DNA of 64,000 bases. Source: Agrobacterium tumefaciens (GTDB lineage: Bacteria > Pseudomonadota > Alphaproteobacteria > Rhizobiales > Rhizobiaceae). Below, in pieces: positions 30,347-39,212 of this stretch. How positions within the stretch are numbered: position 1 is the stretch's first letter; the number at the start of each line of letters is the position of its first letter. Where the stretch lies: assembly GCA_025559845.1 (NCBI GenBank), contig CP048469.1:496001-560000 (forward strand), written 5' to 3'. The notes under the pieces were generated by a model. It saw only the letters and a list, made by a program, of their open reading frames with translations. It was not told the origin of the DNA and made no database searches. The translations under genes and the position numbers were made by a program.

Positions 30347-33261
30347 TACGAAGCTCTTTTGGTCTGCTGGAACTGCTCACGAAGCAGCTTCAGTGCCGTT
30401 TCGGCGGTGCCCGGGGTGCCAAACAGGAAGCTCTGTCCGTAATGGCAGTTCATGCGGGCAAGTTCCGCCGCATCCTCAGGTGTTTCGATACCTTCCGCCA
30501 CCACCTGCATGTCCAGTGCACGCGCCATGGCAATGACGGAACGCAACAAAACATTGCGCTTGTCGCTTGTATTGGCAACCAGCGCCTTGTCGAGCTTTAT
30601 CGTGTCGAAGGGGAAACGGGTCAGATAGGCCAGCGACGAATAACCCGTGCCGAAATCGTCCATCGCAAGGCTGAGGCCGGTTTCCTTGAGTTTGGACAGA
30701 ACAAGGCGTGCCTGTTCTGGGTTTTCCATCACCACCGATTCCGTCAGTTCCAGCTTCAACTGCTGCGGATTGCAGCGCGTGCGCGTCAGCATGCTGCGCA
30801 CATCGTTGTACAACTCGTTGTTCAGCAATTGCGCGCTGGAAATATTGACCGAAATGAAGATCGGCATCTTGTCGATGGCATGCTGCCAGTCCATCAGGTC
30901 GGTCGCAGCACGCTCAAGGGCGAACATGCCAAGCGGTTCGATCAATCCGGATGCTTCCGCGACGGGGATGAACTCGCTCGGCGGAATATTGCCGCGCTTC
31001 GGGTGTTCCCATCGCATCAGCGCTTCGAATCCGGCAAGCCCGCCGTCATCGAGTTTGATGATTGGCTGATAGGCAAGCGAGAGTTCCTTGCGCTCGATGG
31101 CGCGGCGCAGATCACTCTCCATCTGCAGACGATCCGTACCGGAGGTGCGGAAGGCCGGGCGGAACGGTTCAACGCGGTTGCCGCCGGCGCGCTTGGCCCG
31201 GTACATCGCCAGTTCGGCGTCGCTGAGGAGACCGGCAGCACTTTCCTGCTGGTCGATCCAAGAGACAAGGCCGATTGAGGCTGTCAGGATGATTTCGCGA
31301 TTGGCGAAATTGATTGGCACCATGATCGCCTTGTTCACAGCATCGGCGAAATCTGCAACACGTTGCGGATCGCGCTCCGACGTGAGGATCAGACCGAATT
31401 CATCACCGCCAAGACGGGCAAGCGTATCCTGCGGCTTCAGAAGGCGACGCAGACGTCGTGTCAGCGCAATCAGAATGTTGTCGCCAGCAGCAATGCCCAG
31501 CGTGTCGTTGACCAGCTTGTAGCGATCAATATCGATCGCCATCACGGTCGGGCGCACGCTTTCGCCATCGGAGGACAGGTTGAGGATTGACTGCAGGCGG
31601 TCAAGGAACACCTGCCGGTTCGGAAGGCCGGTCAGGTTGTCATTCATCGCATCCTGCAGCAGCCGCTCGACCGAGTTTTTCTGTTCGGTGATATCGGTGA
31701 TGGTGCCAACGCAGCGAATGATTTCACCGTTCGAGCCAAGAACCGGACGGGCGCGGATCTGCAGCCAGTGGAAATGGCCGTCTTCGGCGCGGATGCGGAA
31801 CTCGTGGTTGAGACGTCCCTTGCGATGATCCAGCAGCACATCCAGCGTCGCCTTGAAGCGGTCGCGGTCGTCTGGATGCAGGCGCGGCAGCCAGTTGCGG
31901 GCTGCGCCATGCATCGTGCCAGGTTCCAGGCCAAGCCGGTTGGAAATATCCGGGGTGGTGACGATGCGGTCACGGGTCACGTCCCAGTCCCACACCGTAT
32001 CGCCAGACCCTGTCAATGCCAGGGACTGGCGCTCCAGATCGGAGAACAGGCCCTGCTGGTACGCACTGCCGGCAAAGGCATGCTGGATCACGGTGAAGCC
32101 GATCAGAAGCACGATCAAAACCAGCCCGCCGCCAAGCGCCGGCTGCACGATGTCGTTGTCCAGTTGCCCCGTCACTGTCAGCCAGCTTCCGAACAGCCAG
32201 ACAAGAATGAGGGCCCATGACGGCACGAGCAGAATAGCCCGGTCGTAGCGGTTAAAGCCGAGATAGATGATCAGCGCGATCCCCGCCGTCGCGGTCAGTG
32301 CGAAGGAAACGCGCGCGATCCCCGACGCCACCGAAGGGTCGTAGATCGCCACACCGAACAGTACCGCAAGGCCCACTACCCAGGCAAAGGTCGCATAACC
32401 AAGATGTGCGTGCCATCGGTTGAGGTTGAGATAGGTGAACAGGAAGACCACGAAGCTGGAGGCGAGCGCCACTTCGGCGCCCGCCCTCCATATTCGTTGA
32501 TCGCTGGATGTGACGGTTATGAGCTTTTCAAGAAAGCCGAAGTCAACGCAGATATAGGCAAGCACGGCCCAGGCAAGAGCGGCCGACGCCGGTAGAACCG
32601 AGGTGCCCTTCACGACGAACAGGATCGTCAACAGCACGGCCAGTAGGCCGGCAATGCCGAGCACGATGCCGCGATAGAGGGTGAAGGCGTTGATGGTATC
32701 CTTGTAGGCTTCCGGCTCCCACAGATAGATCTGCGGCAATTGCGGTGTCGAAAGCTCGGCAACAAAGGTAATGACGGAGCCGGGGTTCAGCGTAATGCGG
32801 AACACGTCAGCATCGGGGCTCGGTTGCCGGTCAAGCGCAAAGCCTTCCGAAGGCGTGATGGCGATGATGCGTTGCGAACCAAGATCAGGCCAGAACAGCT
32901 TGGAATTGACCAGACGGAAATGCGGCGCGACGATAACGCGCTCGAGCTGCTCTTCCGAGACGTTGGCAAGCGCAAAGACAGCCCAGTCGCCCTGGTGGTC
33001 TGGCGAGCTGGCGCGCACCTCGATACGCCGGCGGATGCCATCTGGTCCCGGCGCGGTCGATACCTGGAAGGCTTCACCCTGGTTGGCGTAGATGTCGGTG
33101 GTCGCGGTCAGGTCAAGCGCGGTGTCGTCACGGGAAATCTTGACGGGTTCGAAGGCTTGCGATGCAGAGGCAAAAAACAACAGCAGCAAGAAGATCGGTG
33201 CGGCCAGCGACAACGCCGCCATACGTCGAGCAGTGCGGAGCGCAAAGTGATCGTTGGTCAT
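30346..33261 (-). CDS. Membrane 7TMR-DISM-like sensor with PAS, GGDEF and EAL domains
   Basis: 971 residues. A signal-like hydrophobic start (about 15-35) leads into a periplasmic sensing region (about 38-185), seven membrane spans (about 190-405), a PAS domain (about 425-540, ending IRCVGTITDITEQK), a GGDEF domain with an intact GGDEF at 618-622, and an EAL domain starting near 715 with FEALMRWEH near 746 and DDFGTGYSSLAYL. Both catalytic signatures are intact, so it could make and break cyclic di-GMP. ATG at 33261 overlaps the acetyltransferase stop by 4 bp. The ligand of the sensor region is unknown. Confidence 0.9.
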   Translation of the reverse strand: MTNDHFALRTARRMAALSLAAPIFLLLLFFASASQAFEPVKISRDDTALDLTATTDIYANQGEAFQVSTAPGPDGIRRRIEVRASSPDHQGDWAVFALANVSEEQLERVIVAPHFRLVNSKLFWPDLGSQRIIAITPSEGFALDRQPSPDADVFRITLNPGSVITFVAELSTPQLPQIYLWEPEAYKDTINAFTLYRGIVLGIAGLLAVLLTILFVVKGTSVLPASAALAWAVLAYICVDFGFLEKLITVTSSDQRIWRAGAEVALASSFVVFLFTYLNLNRWHAHLGYATFAWVVGLAVLFGVAIYDPSVASGIARVSFALTATAGIALIIYLGFNRYDRAILLVPSWALILVWLFGSWLTVTGQLDNDIVQPALGGGLVLIVLLIGFTVIQHAFAGSAYQQGLFSDLERQSLALTGSGDTVWDWDVTRDRIVTTPDISNRLGLEPGTMHGAARNWLPRLHPDDRDRFKATLDVLLDHRKGRLNHEFRIRAEDGHFHWLQIRARPVLGSNGEIIRCVGTITDITEQKNSVERLLQDAMNDNLTGLPNRQVFLDRLQSILNLSSDGESVRPTVMAIDIDRYKLVNDTLGIAAGDNILIALTRRLRRLLKPQDTLARLGGDEFGLILTSERDPQRVADFADAVNKAIMVPINFANREIILTASIGLVSWIDQQESAAGLLSDAELAMYRAKRAGGNRVEPFRPAFRTSGTDRLQMESDLRRAIERKELSLAYQPIIKLDDGGLAGFEALMRWEHPKRGNIPPSEFIPVAEASGLIEPLGMFALERAATDLMDWQHAIDKMPIFISVNISSAQLLNNELYNDVRSMLTRTRCNPQQLKLELTESVVMENPEQARLVLSKLKETGLSLAMDDFGTGYSSLAYLTRFPFDTIKLDKALVANTSDKRNVLLRSVIAMARALDMQVVAEGIETPEDAAELARMNCHYGQSFLFGTPGTAETALKLLREQFQQTKRAS

Positions 33262-33857
33262 ATATCGTACTTCGTTCCGCCGGAGCTTTGCTTGTCGGCA
33301 AGAAGGGAAAACATCACATGATCCCGCCATTCGCCGTTGATTTTCAGATATTCCCGCAAGAGACCTTCCCGCTGGAAACCGGCATTTTCAAGAAGCCGGA
33401 TGCTTTTGAAGTTTTCCGGAATACAGGCTGCCTCGATGCGGTGCAACTGAAGTCCGTTAAAGATGTAGGGAATTACCAATTTTAATGCGGCAGACATATG
33501 GCCTTGAGCGGCGTATCGCTCCCCAATCCAATAGCCGATCATGCAGCTTTGCGCCGCGCCGCGGCGAATATAGCCAACGGTAAGCCCACCGAGCAGCGTC
33601 GCCTCTTTTTCGAAAAGCAGAAATGATACGGCAGTGCCGGAGGAAAACTCCTGGCCGTTGCGCACGACGCGCATGCGAAACGAGCTTTCTGTCAGCTCAT
33701 CGGAGCGCCACGCCGGTTCCCACGGCTGAAGAAACTGCCGGCTCTCCGATCGCAATGTGTGCCATTGTTTGAAATCGCCATAACGCGGCAATCTCAAAAG
33801 GTGGTTGTCGCTGCGCAATTCTGGCGTGTCATGGTGTCGGGAAAGAAAACGCAGCAT
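33258..33857 (-). CDS. GNAT acetyltransferase, RimJ/RimL type
   Basis: 199 residues. The acetyl-CoA binding pattern is in GYWIGERYAAQGHMSAALKLV (near residues 110-130) and the RimJ/RimL-type tail HRIEAACIPENFKSIRLLENAGF near 140-162. In E. coli the type acetylates ribosomal proteins; relatives acetylate other amines. The gene begins 29 bp after the M16 peptidase and overlaps the GGDEF-EAL gene by 4 bp, so thrC, peptidase, acetyltransferase and signalling protein may form one transcript. Confidence 0.9.
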   Translation of the reverse strand: MLRFLSRHHDTPELRSDNHLLRLPRYGDFKQWHTLRSESRQFLQPWEPAWRSDELTESSFRMRVVRNGQEFSSGTAVSFLLFEKEATLLGGLTVGYIRRGAAQSCMIGYWIGERYAAQGHMSAALKLVIPYIFNGLQLHRIEAACIPENFKSIRLLENAGFQREGLLREYLKINGEWRDHVMFSLLADKQSSGGTKYDI

Positions 33858-33886
33858 TCAAGTCCCTGTGCGGAACGCCTCCGCTC

Positions 33887-35185
33887 TCAGCCGTTTGCGA
33901 TGATCTTTGCAGGCTGCTGCGCAGAAAGCGCCGCAGTGATGTCCGAGAGCGGCGCCAGATTTTCAAGCGGGCCGATTGCGGACAATGTAGGAACTCTATC
34001 GAAAAACAGCCGTCCCGCAAGATCGGTCAGGCGCTCGACGGTGATGTCGCCAAGGCGCTGCATCATTTCCTCGTTCGGAATGGGGCGACCATAAAGCATC
34101 ATCTGGCGGGCGATCTGACCGGCGCGAGCCGCAGGGCTTTCCTGGCCCATCAGCAATTGTGCCCTGATCTGGGCGCGGGCGCGGTCGATTTCCTGCTGAT
34201 TGATCGTTTCTGAGGATTTTGCCAGTTCGTGGACGATGACAGGCACCAGTTCCGCCAGATCGGCGCTGCCGGTTGCCGCGTGAACGCCGAAAACGCCGGT
34301 ATCGGAAAAACCCCAATGGAAGGCATAGACGGAATAGCAAAGGCCGCGATGTTCACGCACTTCCTGGAAAAGTCTGGATGACATCCCGCCGCCGAGGATA
34401 TTGGCGAGGATCTGCGAACAATAGAAGTCACGGGCGTGATACGCCTTGCCTTCAAAGCCGAGCAGAACCTGTGCGTCCATCAGGTCGCGCGTTTCGCGGA
34501 TTTCGCCGCCGGTATAAATCGCTTTTTCGAAGACGGGCGGTGCGCTGGGAACCAGCGGCAGCGAAGCGAAGCGCGCTTCCACCTGCTTGACGAAGCTGTC
34601 ATGATCGACAGCGCCCGCCGCAACGACGAAAATCCTGTCCGTCGTGTAGTTGCGGGAGAGGTAATTACGGATCTGGCCGGTGGTGAAGGACTGCACCGTC
34701 TCGGGTGTGCCGAGGATCGGACGACCAATGGTCTGGTCGCGATAGGCGACACCGGAAAAATTGTCGAAGATCACGTCGTCAGGCGTATCGGTTGCAGCAC
34801 CGATCTCCTGGAGAATGACGTTCTTTTCACGCTCCAGTTCGTCTTCGTCGAACAGCGACTCCGTCAGGATGTCAGCAAGAATATCGACGGCGAGGGGGAC
34901 GTGGTCTTTGAGGACACGGGCGTAATAGGACGTGGTTTCCGTCGATGTCGCCGCATTGACCTCTCCGCCGACATTCTCGATCTCTTCGGCGATCTGTCGG
35001 GCTGTGCGCCGCGACGTGCCCTTGAAGGCCATATGTTCGAGAAGGTGGGCAATGCCGTGTTCGGCATTCGTTTCGTTGCGGGAGCCTGACTTGATCCACA
35101 CCCCGAGAGCGACGCTTTCGAGATGTGGCATTCTTTCCGTCACAACGGTTAACCCGGACGAAAGCCGGGTCAAATTTACTTTCAT
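33887..35185 (-). CDS. M16 family zinc peptidase (processing peptidase-like)
   Basis: 432 residues. The inverted zinc motif HLLEH (His47, Glu50, His51) and the distal Glu127 in KNVILQEIGA mark an active M16B peptidase, the bacterial relative of the mitochondrial processing peptidase beta subunit and of insulinase. The second half shows the substrate-binding repeat (GGGMSSRLFQEVREHRGLCYSV). No signal peptide is evident. It follows thrC by 20 bp. Substrate unknown. Confidence 0.93.
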   Translation of the reverse strand: MKVNLTRLSSGLTVVTERMPHLESVALGVWIKSGSRNETNAEHGIAHLLEHMAFKGTSRRTARQIAEEIENVGGEVNAATSTETTSYYARVLKDHVPLAVDILADILTESLFDEDELEREKNVILQEIGAATDTPDDVIFDNFSGVAYRDQTIGRPILGTPETVQSFTTGQIRNYLSRNYTTDRIFVVAAGAVDHDSFVKQVEARFASLPLVPSAPPVFEKAIYTGGEIRETRDLMDAQVLLGFEGKAYHARDFYCSQILANILGGGMSSRLFQEVREHRGLCYSVYAFHWGFSDTGVFGVHAATGSADLAELVPVIVHELAKSSETINQQEIDRARAQIRAQLLMGQESPAARAGQIARQMMLYGRPIPNEEMMQRLGDITVERLTDLAGRLFFDRVPTLSAIGPLENLAPLSDITAALSAQQPAKIIANG

Positions 35186-35205
35186 ATCAGCGTCTTTCCG
35201 CGTCT

Positions 35206-36603
35206 CTATTTGCTGGCGCGCGCATGTTTGCCGATAAATGTTTCCACGGCTTTAAGCTCTGCGTCCAGAACGTCGAAACGCTCCTCCCGGTTCATCAGAT
35301 CGGAGAGCCATACTGGAAGCGCCGGATCGATTGCGCAAGCGGATTTTACAGCGGCCGGGAATTTAGCCGGGTGGGCCGTCGACAGAACGACCATCGGGCT
35401 TGTCGGCTTTTCATACTTCTCAGCCACAAAAACACCGGTCGCCGTATGCGGGTCGATCAGATAGCCTGTCTTTTCCAGGGTGTCGCGAATGGTTGCGGCA
35501 ACCTGCTTTTCCGTGGCGCGTCCGGCGCGGAAGTCGCGCTTGATGAATTTCATGGCCTTAGCCGGAATTTCGAAAGCGCCTGACTGTTTCAGGCCGTCCA
35601 TCGATGCTTTCACAGCGCTGGCGTCGCGGTCATATGCTTCGAACAGCAGACGCTCGAAGTTGGATGAAATCTGAATGTCCATCGACGGCGAAGTGGTGGC
35701 TTTGACGCCGCGCATTTCGTAGCGGCCGGTTTTCAGCGTGCGTGCGAGGATGTCGTTGTCGTTGGTTGCGACCACCAGCTTGTCGATCGGCAGCCCCATT
35801 TTCTTGGCGACGTAACCGGCGAAGATGTCACCGAAGTTGCCGGTCGGCACAGTGAAGGAAATCTTGCGGTCCGGACCACCGAGTGCAAGCGAGGCGGTGA
35901 AGTAGTACACAACCTGCGCCATGATGCGCGCCCAGTTGATGGAGTTGACGCCCGAGAGCTTCACGCCATCGCGGAACTTCCCATCATTGAACATTTCTTT
36001 GACGAGGTTCTGGCAGTCGTCGAAATTGCCGTTGATCGCCAGCGCGTGCACGTTCGAAGCGGTCGAGGTCGTCATCTGGCGCTGCTGCACCGGTGAAACC
36101 TTGCCGTTCGGAAAGAGAATGAAGATGTCGGTGCGTTCGCGGCCTGCAAAGGCATCGATGGCTGCGCCGCCGGTATCACCGGAGGTGGCGCCAACGATCG
36201 TGGCGCGTTCGCCGCGCTGGGTCAGCGTGTAATCCATCAGGCGGGCGAGGAGTTGCATCGCCACGTCCTTGAACGCCAGCGTGGTACCGTGGAACAGTTC
36301 CAAAACAAAGCTGTTGGGGCCCGTCTGAACCAATGGAACAACGGCCGGATGACGGAATGTCGCGTAGGCGTCGTCGATCATGGAGCGGAAAGTGTCGGCT
36401 GGAATTTCGCCGCCGGTAAAGCGGTAGAGAACCTCGAAGGCGACCTCCTGATAGGTCTTGCCGCGAAGATTGCGGATTTCCTTTTTGGACATGGAAGGCC
36501 ATTCGCGCGGCACATAAAGCCCGCCATCGCGCGCCAGACCCGCCAGAAGCGCGTCGCAAAAACCAAGCGATGGGGCGGTACCCCTGGTCGATATATATTT
36601 CAC
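35206..36603 (-). CDS. thrC: Threonine synthase
   Basis: 465 residues, the longer threonine synthase type. It turns homoserine phosphate into threonine with PLP. The Schiff-base Lys112 lies in HGTTLAFKDVAMQ, and the phosphate-binding loop appears in TSGDTGGAAIDAF. The start is GTG at 36603, preceded by AGGGAA. The partner homoserine kinase is at 24647. It is first in the likely thrC-peptidase-acetyltransferase-GGDEF-EAL unit. Confidence 0.96.
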   Translation of the reverse strand: MKYISTRGTAPSLGFCDALLAGLARDGGLYVPREWPSMSKKEIRNLRGKTYQEVAFEVLYRFTGGEIPADTFRSMIDDAYATFRHPAVVPLVQTGPNSFVLELFHGTTLAFKDVAMQLLARLMDYTLTQRGERATIVGATSGDTGGAAIDAFAGRERTDIFILFPNGKVSPVQQRQMTTSTASNVHALAINGNFDDCQNLVKEMFNDGKFRDGVKLSGVNSINWARIMAQVVYYFTASLALGGPDRKISFTVPTGNFGDIFAGYVAKKMGLPIDKLVVATNDNDILARTLKTGRYEMRGVKATTSPSMDIQISSNFERLLFEAYDRDASAVKASMDGLKQSGAFEIPAKAMKFIKRDFRAGRATEKQVAATIRDTLEKTGYLIDPHTATGVFVAEKYEKPTSPMVVLSTAHPAKFPAAVKSACAIDPALPVWLSDLMNREERFDVLDAELKAVETFIGKHARASK

Positions 36604-36826
36604 GAGATGTTCCCTTGTCCTTGACCTGCACGTCTACCGGCTTTCCGCCTCGAAAGCGGCGATTGGCGAGGTAATGAAGGGCTTTCTGCAAAATTCAAGC
36701 AAAACCGAACATCAGCCAATCGATTTTTTCTGGCGTCGCTGCTATAGACCATCGCCACCCGGCGTGAAAGGCCAATAAACAGCGTCTCCGGTTCGGTTCC
36801 GGGGCAAGGGATGAGGAATTAGCAGA

Positions 36827-37408
36827 GTGTCAGGGAATTTCTTGCGTTTGTCCGCCGCGATGTCGCTTCTGGTTGTCGTTGCGGGCTGCAACTCATCCAA
36901 TCCGTCGGAGTCCCTGGCGGTCAATCCTCCTGCGAATGCGGCCAATCCGGTCGCTCCAGTCGTTCAGGCCAATTGCCCGACGGTTACCATTCTCGATACC
37001 AACGCCGTCCATCGCGTATATGCCGGTGGCGCCAAGGATGACCCGACCAAGCTCGCCTATCAGGTCTCTCTGTCTGATACGACGCGTTCTTGCAGCATGA
37101 ACGAGTCGACGTTGACCGTGAACGTGCTGGCCCAGGGACGTCTGGTGCCTGGTCCGATGGCGAAGCCCGGCCGCGTTACGGTGCCGATCCGCGTGACGGT
37201 GAAGGATGGCGACGGTGAGATCTTTGGTGAGACGACGAATTTTGCTGTTGACGTGCCGGCGGGTTCCGCAGGGACGCAGTTCATTTTCAGCAACGATCAC
37301 GTTGCCATTCCGAACGCTCCAGGCGGTGCGCCGAAGACGGCAAACGTCTTCATCGGCTTTGCCGATCAGGCTGCCAAGGGCGCACGAGCCAAGACATCGC
37401 GCCGTTAA
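36827..37408 (+). CDS. Conserved lipoprotein of unknown function
   Basis: 193 residues. The N-terminus FLRLSAAMSLLVVVAGC is a type II signal with lipobox ending at Cys21 (VVAGC). The mature part begins with a Ser/Asn/Pro-rich linker and continues as a beta-rich domain with two cysteines (NCPTVTIL, RSCSMNES). I do not recognise a named domain. It starts at GTG 36827 after GAGGA and is divergent from thrC. A strong terminator follows. Confidence 0.75.
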   Translation: MSGNFLRLSAAMSLLVVVAGCNSSNPSESLAVNPPANAANPVAPVVQANCPTVTILDTNAVHRVYAGGAKDDPTKLAYQVSLSDTTRSCSMNESTLTVNVLAQGRLVPGPMAKPGRVTVPIRVTVKDGDGEIFGETTNFAVDVPAGSAGTQFIFSNDHVAIPNAPGGAPKTANVFIGFADQAAKGARAKTSRR

Positions 37409-37424
37409 ACTCGGCCAAGAATGA

Positions 37425-37464
37425 AAAAAGCCGGGGCAGCAGGTGCGGCCCCGGCTTTTTCTTT
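37425..37464. terminator. Bidirectional intrinsic terminator
   Basis: A 13-bp perfect stem (37425-37437 with 37448-37460, 10-base loop) with a T run on both strands lies between the lipoprotein gene and the convergent HAD gene. Confidence 0.93.
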
Positions 37465-37478
37465 GATTGTGATAGGGC

Positions 37479-38168
37479 TTAGAACGCGCCCTGCCATTCA
37501 GCCATGGCGGCAATGACGGCAGGCAAATCCTGCATACGGGAAATCACAGTCTCAGCACCGGCGTCCGTCAAGCGGTCGGCATGGCTTGGGTAGGTGTGAG
37601 ACGCGCCGGTAAAGCCGACAACGCGCATGCCTGCAGCCCGTGCACCATGGATGCCATGAACGGAATCCTCGACCACGACCACGCGATCGGGAGAAACACC
37701 GAACTGCGCCGCGCCGTGCAGGAAAATGTCCGGCTTCGGTTTTACGCGATCAGCCCCGAGATCCTTCGCTGAATAGATATGCGGCGCGAAATATGGCTTC
37801 AGACCGACCTTCGTCAGCATCATATCGAGACGGTGGCTGGATGAATTGGAGCAGATGCAGCGAGGTGTCGTCAGGCGCGACAGTGCAAATTTCACGCCTT
37901 CGATGATTTTAACATCCCGTTCCAGTCGTGCGTCGAGCAGTTTTTCCGACTTTTCAAGCAACGAAGCCGAAAATGGAATGCTGGCTTCGCTTTCGACCTG
38001 AAGAAGAATGTTCTTCCAGGTCATGCCGGCGAAGCGCTCACCCATCTCCTCGACTGAGATCGGGTAACCCGCCTCTGTCAGCAGGCGGGATTCCACCTGC
38101 GCTGCAATGATTTCGGAATCGACGAGAACGCCGTCGCAGTCGAAAATAATGAGGTCGAAGCCGCTCAT
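37479..38168 (-). CDS. HAD-IA family hydrolase (beta-phosphoglucomutase-like)
   Basis: 229 residues. HAD motif I is IIFDCDGVLVDSE (Asp pair) just after the start, motif II CSNSSSHRLD, Lys in RVKPKPDIF and motif III VVVEDSVHGI. The cap is the small four-helix type of beta-phosphoglucomutase relatives, so a sugar phosphate is a reasonable guess. ATG at 38168 follows AGGGAG; an ATG-like GTG two codons before is possible. Independent gene, divergent from bioR across 182 bp. Confidence 0.84.
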   Translation of the reverse strand: MSGFDLIIFDCDGVLVDSEIIAAQVESRLLTEAGYPISVEEMGERFAGMTWKNILLQVESEASIPFSASLLEKSEKLLDARLERDVKIIEGVKFALSRLTTPRCICSNSSSHRLDMMLTKVGLKPYFAPHIYSAKDLGADRVKPKPDIFLHGAAQFGVSPDRVVVVEDSVHGIHGARAAGMRVVGFTGASHTYPSHADRLTDAGAETVISRMQDLPAVIAAMAEWQGAF

Positions 38169-38307
38169 GGGCACTCCCTGTATCGGATCTGTTATGGAGG
38201 AAAAGCGATGCCGGGCTTTTAGACCATGTGGGCATCAATCTCAACCAGCCTGTTTGCAAGGGATATTTCCGCACACGACATGGCTCGCCGTGAATGTCGT
38301 CGCCGTA

Positions 38308-38326
38308 AAAACTGCTACACAGTTTT
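38308..38326. promoter_or_regulatory. Inverted repeat AAAACTG-N5-CAGTTTT upstream of bioR
   Basis: A perfect 7-bp inverted repeat with 5-base spacer, 25 bp before the bioR start. It could be an operator or a promoter-region structure. It does not match the BioR box, and no BioR box was found in this region. Confidence 0.35.
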
Positions 38327-38350
38327 GCGCGACATGCGCTATGTGAGGTC

Positions 38351-39031
38351 ATGCCCAAAACCGCCAAAACCAGACCTGAAGATACGATTGCCGCCCGAAT
38401 AAGCCGCGCCCTGGCGGATCGCATCGTGCGTGGTGAACTGGCGCCGGGTGAGCGTCTGCGTCAGGACCATATCGCCGCTGAATTCGGTGCCTCGCACGTA
38501 CCGGTACGCGAAGCTTTTCGCAGGCTTGAGGCGCAGGGGCTTGCCGCCAGCATTCCACGGCGCGGCGTGCGTGTCGCCGATTTCGGTCTTTCCGACGTGC
38601 GCGAGGTGGCCGAAATGCGAGCCGCGCTCGAGGTGCTGGCGCTGCGTCACGCCATTCCGAACATGACGGCAAACATTCTCGATGCTGCGGAAGCGGCAAC
38701 GCTTGAGGGAGATCGGGCTCTCAATGTCCAGCATTGGGAAGACGCAAACCGTCGCTTCCATCGACTGATCACCGAACCGTGCAATATGCCGCGCCTGATG
38801 GAGGCGATCGACGGGCTTCACGCAGCCAGCGCACGGTTCCTGTTTTCCGCGTGGCGGGCAGGGTGGGAGCGGCGCACCGATACGGATCACCGTGCCATCA
38901 TAGACGCCTTGCGCGGTGGACGTGCGGAGGAGGCTGTTCGCATCCTTGATGGCCACGTACAGTGGATTGGGCGCACTGCAATCCGGACATCATCCGGTTC
39001 CGTCCATGACGCATTCGCGATCGTTGGGTAA
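38351..39031 (+). CDS. bioR: GntR-family biotin regulator BioR
   Basis: 226 residues. A GntR winged helix at the N-terminus (ISRALADRIVRGELAPGERL ... HVPVREAFRRLEAQGL, residues 17-70) precedes an all-helical FCD-type ligand domain (about 90-215). BioR is the alphaproteobacterial repressor of biotin genes that replaces BirA regulation; it binds TTATAGATAA. Two matching boxes lie immediately downstream, flanking the promoter region of bioY, which is why I name it BioR. The ligand is not known from sequence. ATG at 38351 follows GAGG. Confidence 0.88.
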   Translation: MPKTAKTRPEDTIAARISRALADRIVRGELAPGERLRQDHIAAEFGASHVPVREAFRRLEAQGLAASIPRRGVRVADFGLSDVREVAEMRAALEVLALRHAIPNMTANILDAAEAATLEGDRALNVQHWEDANRRFHRLITEPCNMPRLMEAIDGLHAASARFLFSAWRAGWERRTDTDHRAIIDALRGGRAEEAVRILDGHVQWIGRTAIRTSSGSVHDAFAIVG

Positions 39032-39032
39032 A

Positions 39033-39042
39033 TTATAGATAA
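39033..39042 (+). promoter_or_regulatory. BioR box 1 (TTATAGATAA)
   Basis: Exact match to the published BioR consensus TTATMKATAA, beginning one base after the bioR stop codon. Its reverse complement occurs 151 bp downstream, just before bioY. Confidence 0.82.
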
Positions 39043-39043
39043 T

Positions 39044-39059
39044 TTTATATCGATATAAA
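39044..39059. repeat. 16-bp perfect palindrome next to BioR box 1
   Basis: TTTATATCGATATAAA at 39044-39059 is a perfect palindrome, one base after the first BioR box. It could be a second operator or an AT-rich DNA element. No known regulator is assigned. Confidence 0.6.
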
Positions 39060-39183
39060 TTATTGATTATGCGTCGTTATATTCGACGCTGTCCACAATC
39101 GCCGTTCTTGATTGATGCTGCTTGCTCCTTCTTCTGTTGCGTTTTTGTGAGATTCTCGCGTACCAATAGGCCGCTCGTAGAAA

Positions 39184-39193
39184 TTATCTATAA
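39184..39193 (-). promoter_or_regulatory. BioR box 2 (TTATCTATAA) before bioY
   Basis: The reverse complement of TTATAGATAA, 19 bp before the bioY start. It overlaps TATAAT at 39189-39194, a possible -10 element, so bound repressor would block initiation. I see no good -35 element for it. Confidence 0.85.
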
Positions 39194-39212
39194 TTTTTAA
39201 AAGGAGAGATAG

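Noticed and set aside
36253..36624. Plus-strand frame across thrC
   Set aside because: Shadow of thrC, with no motif.
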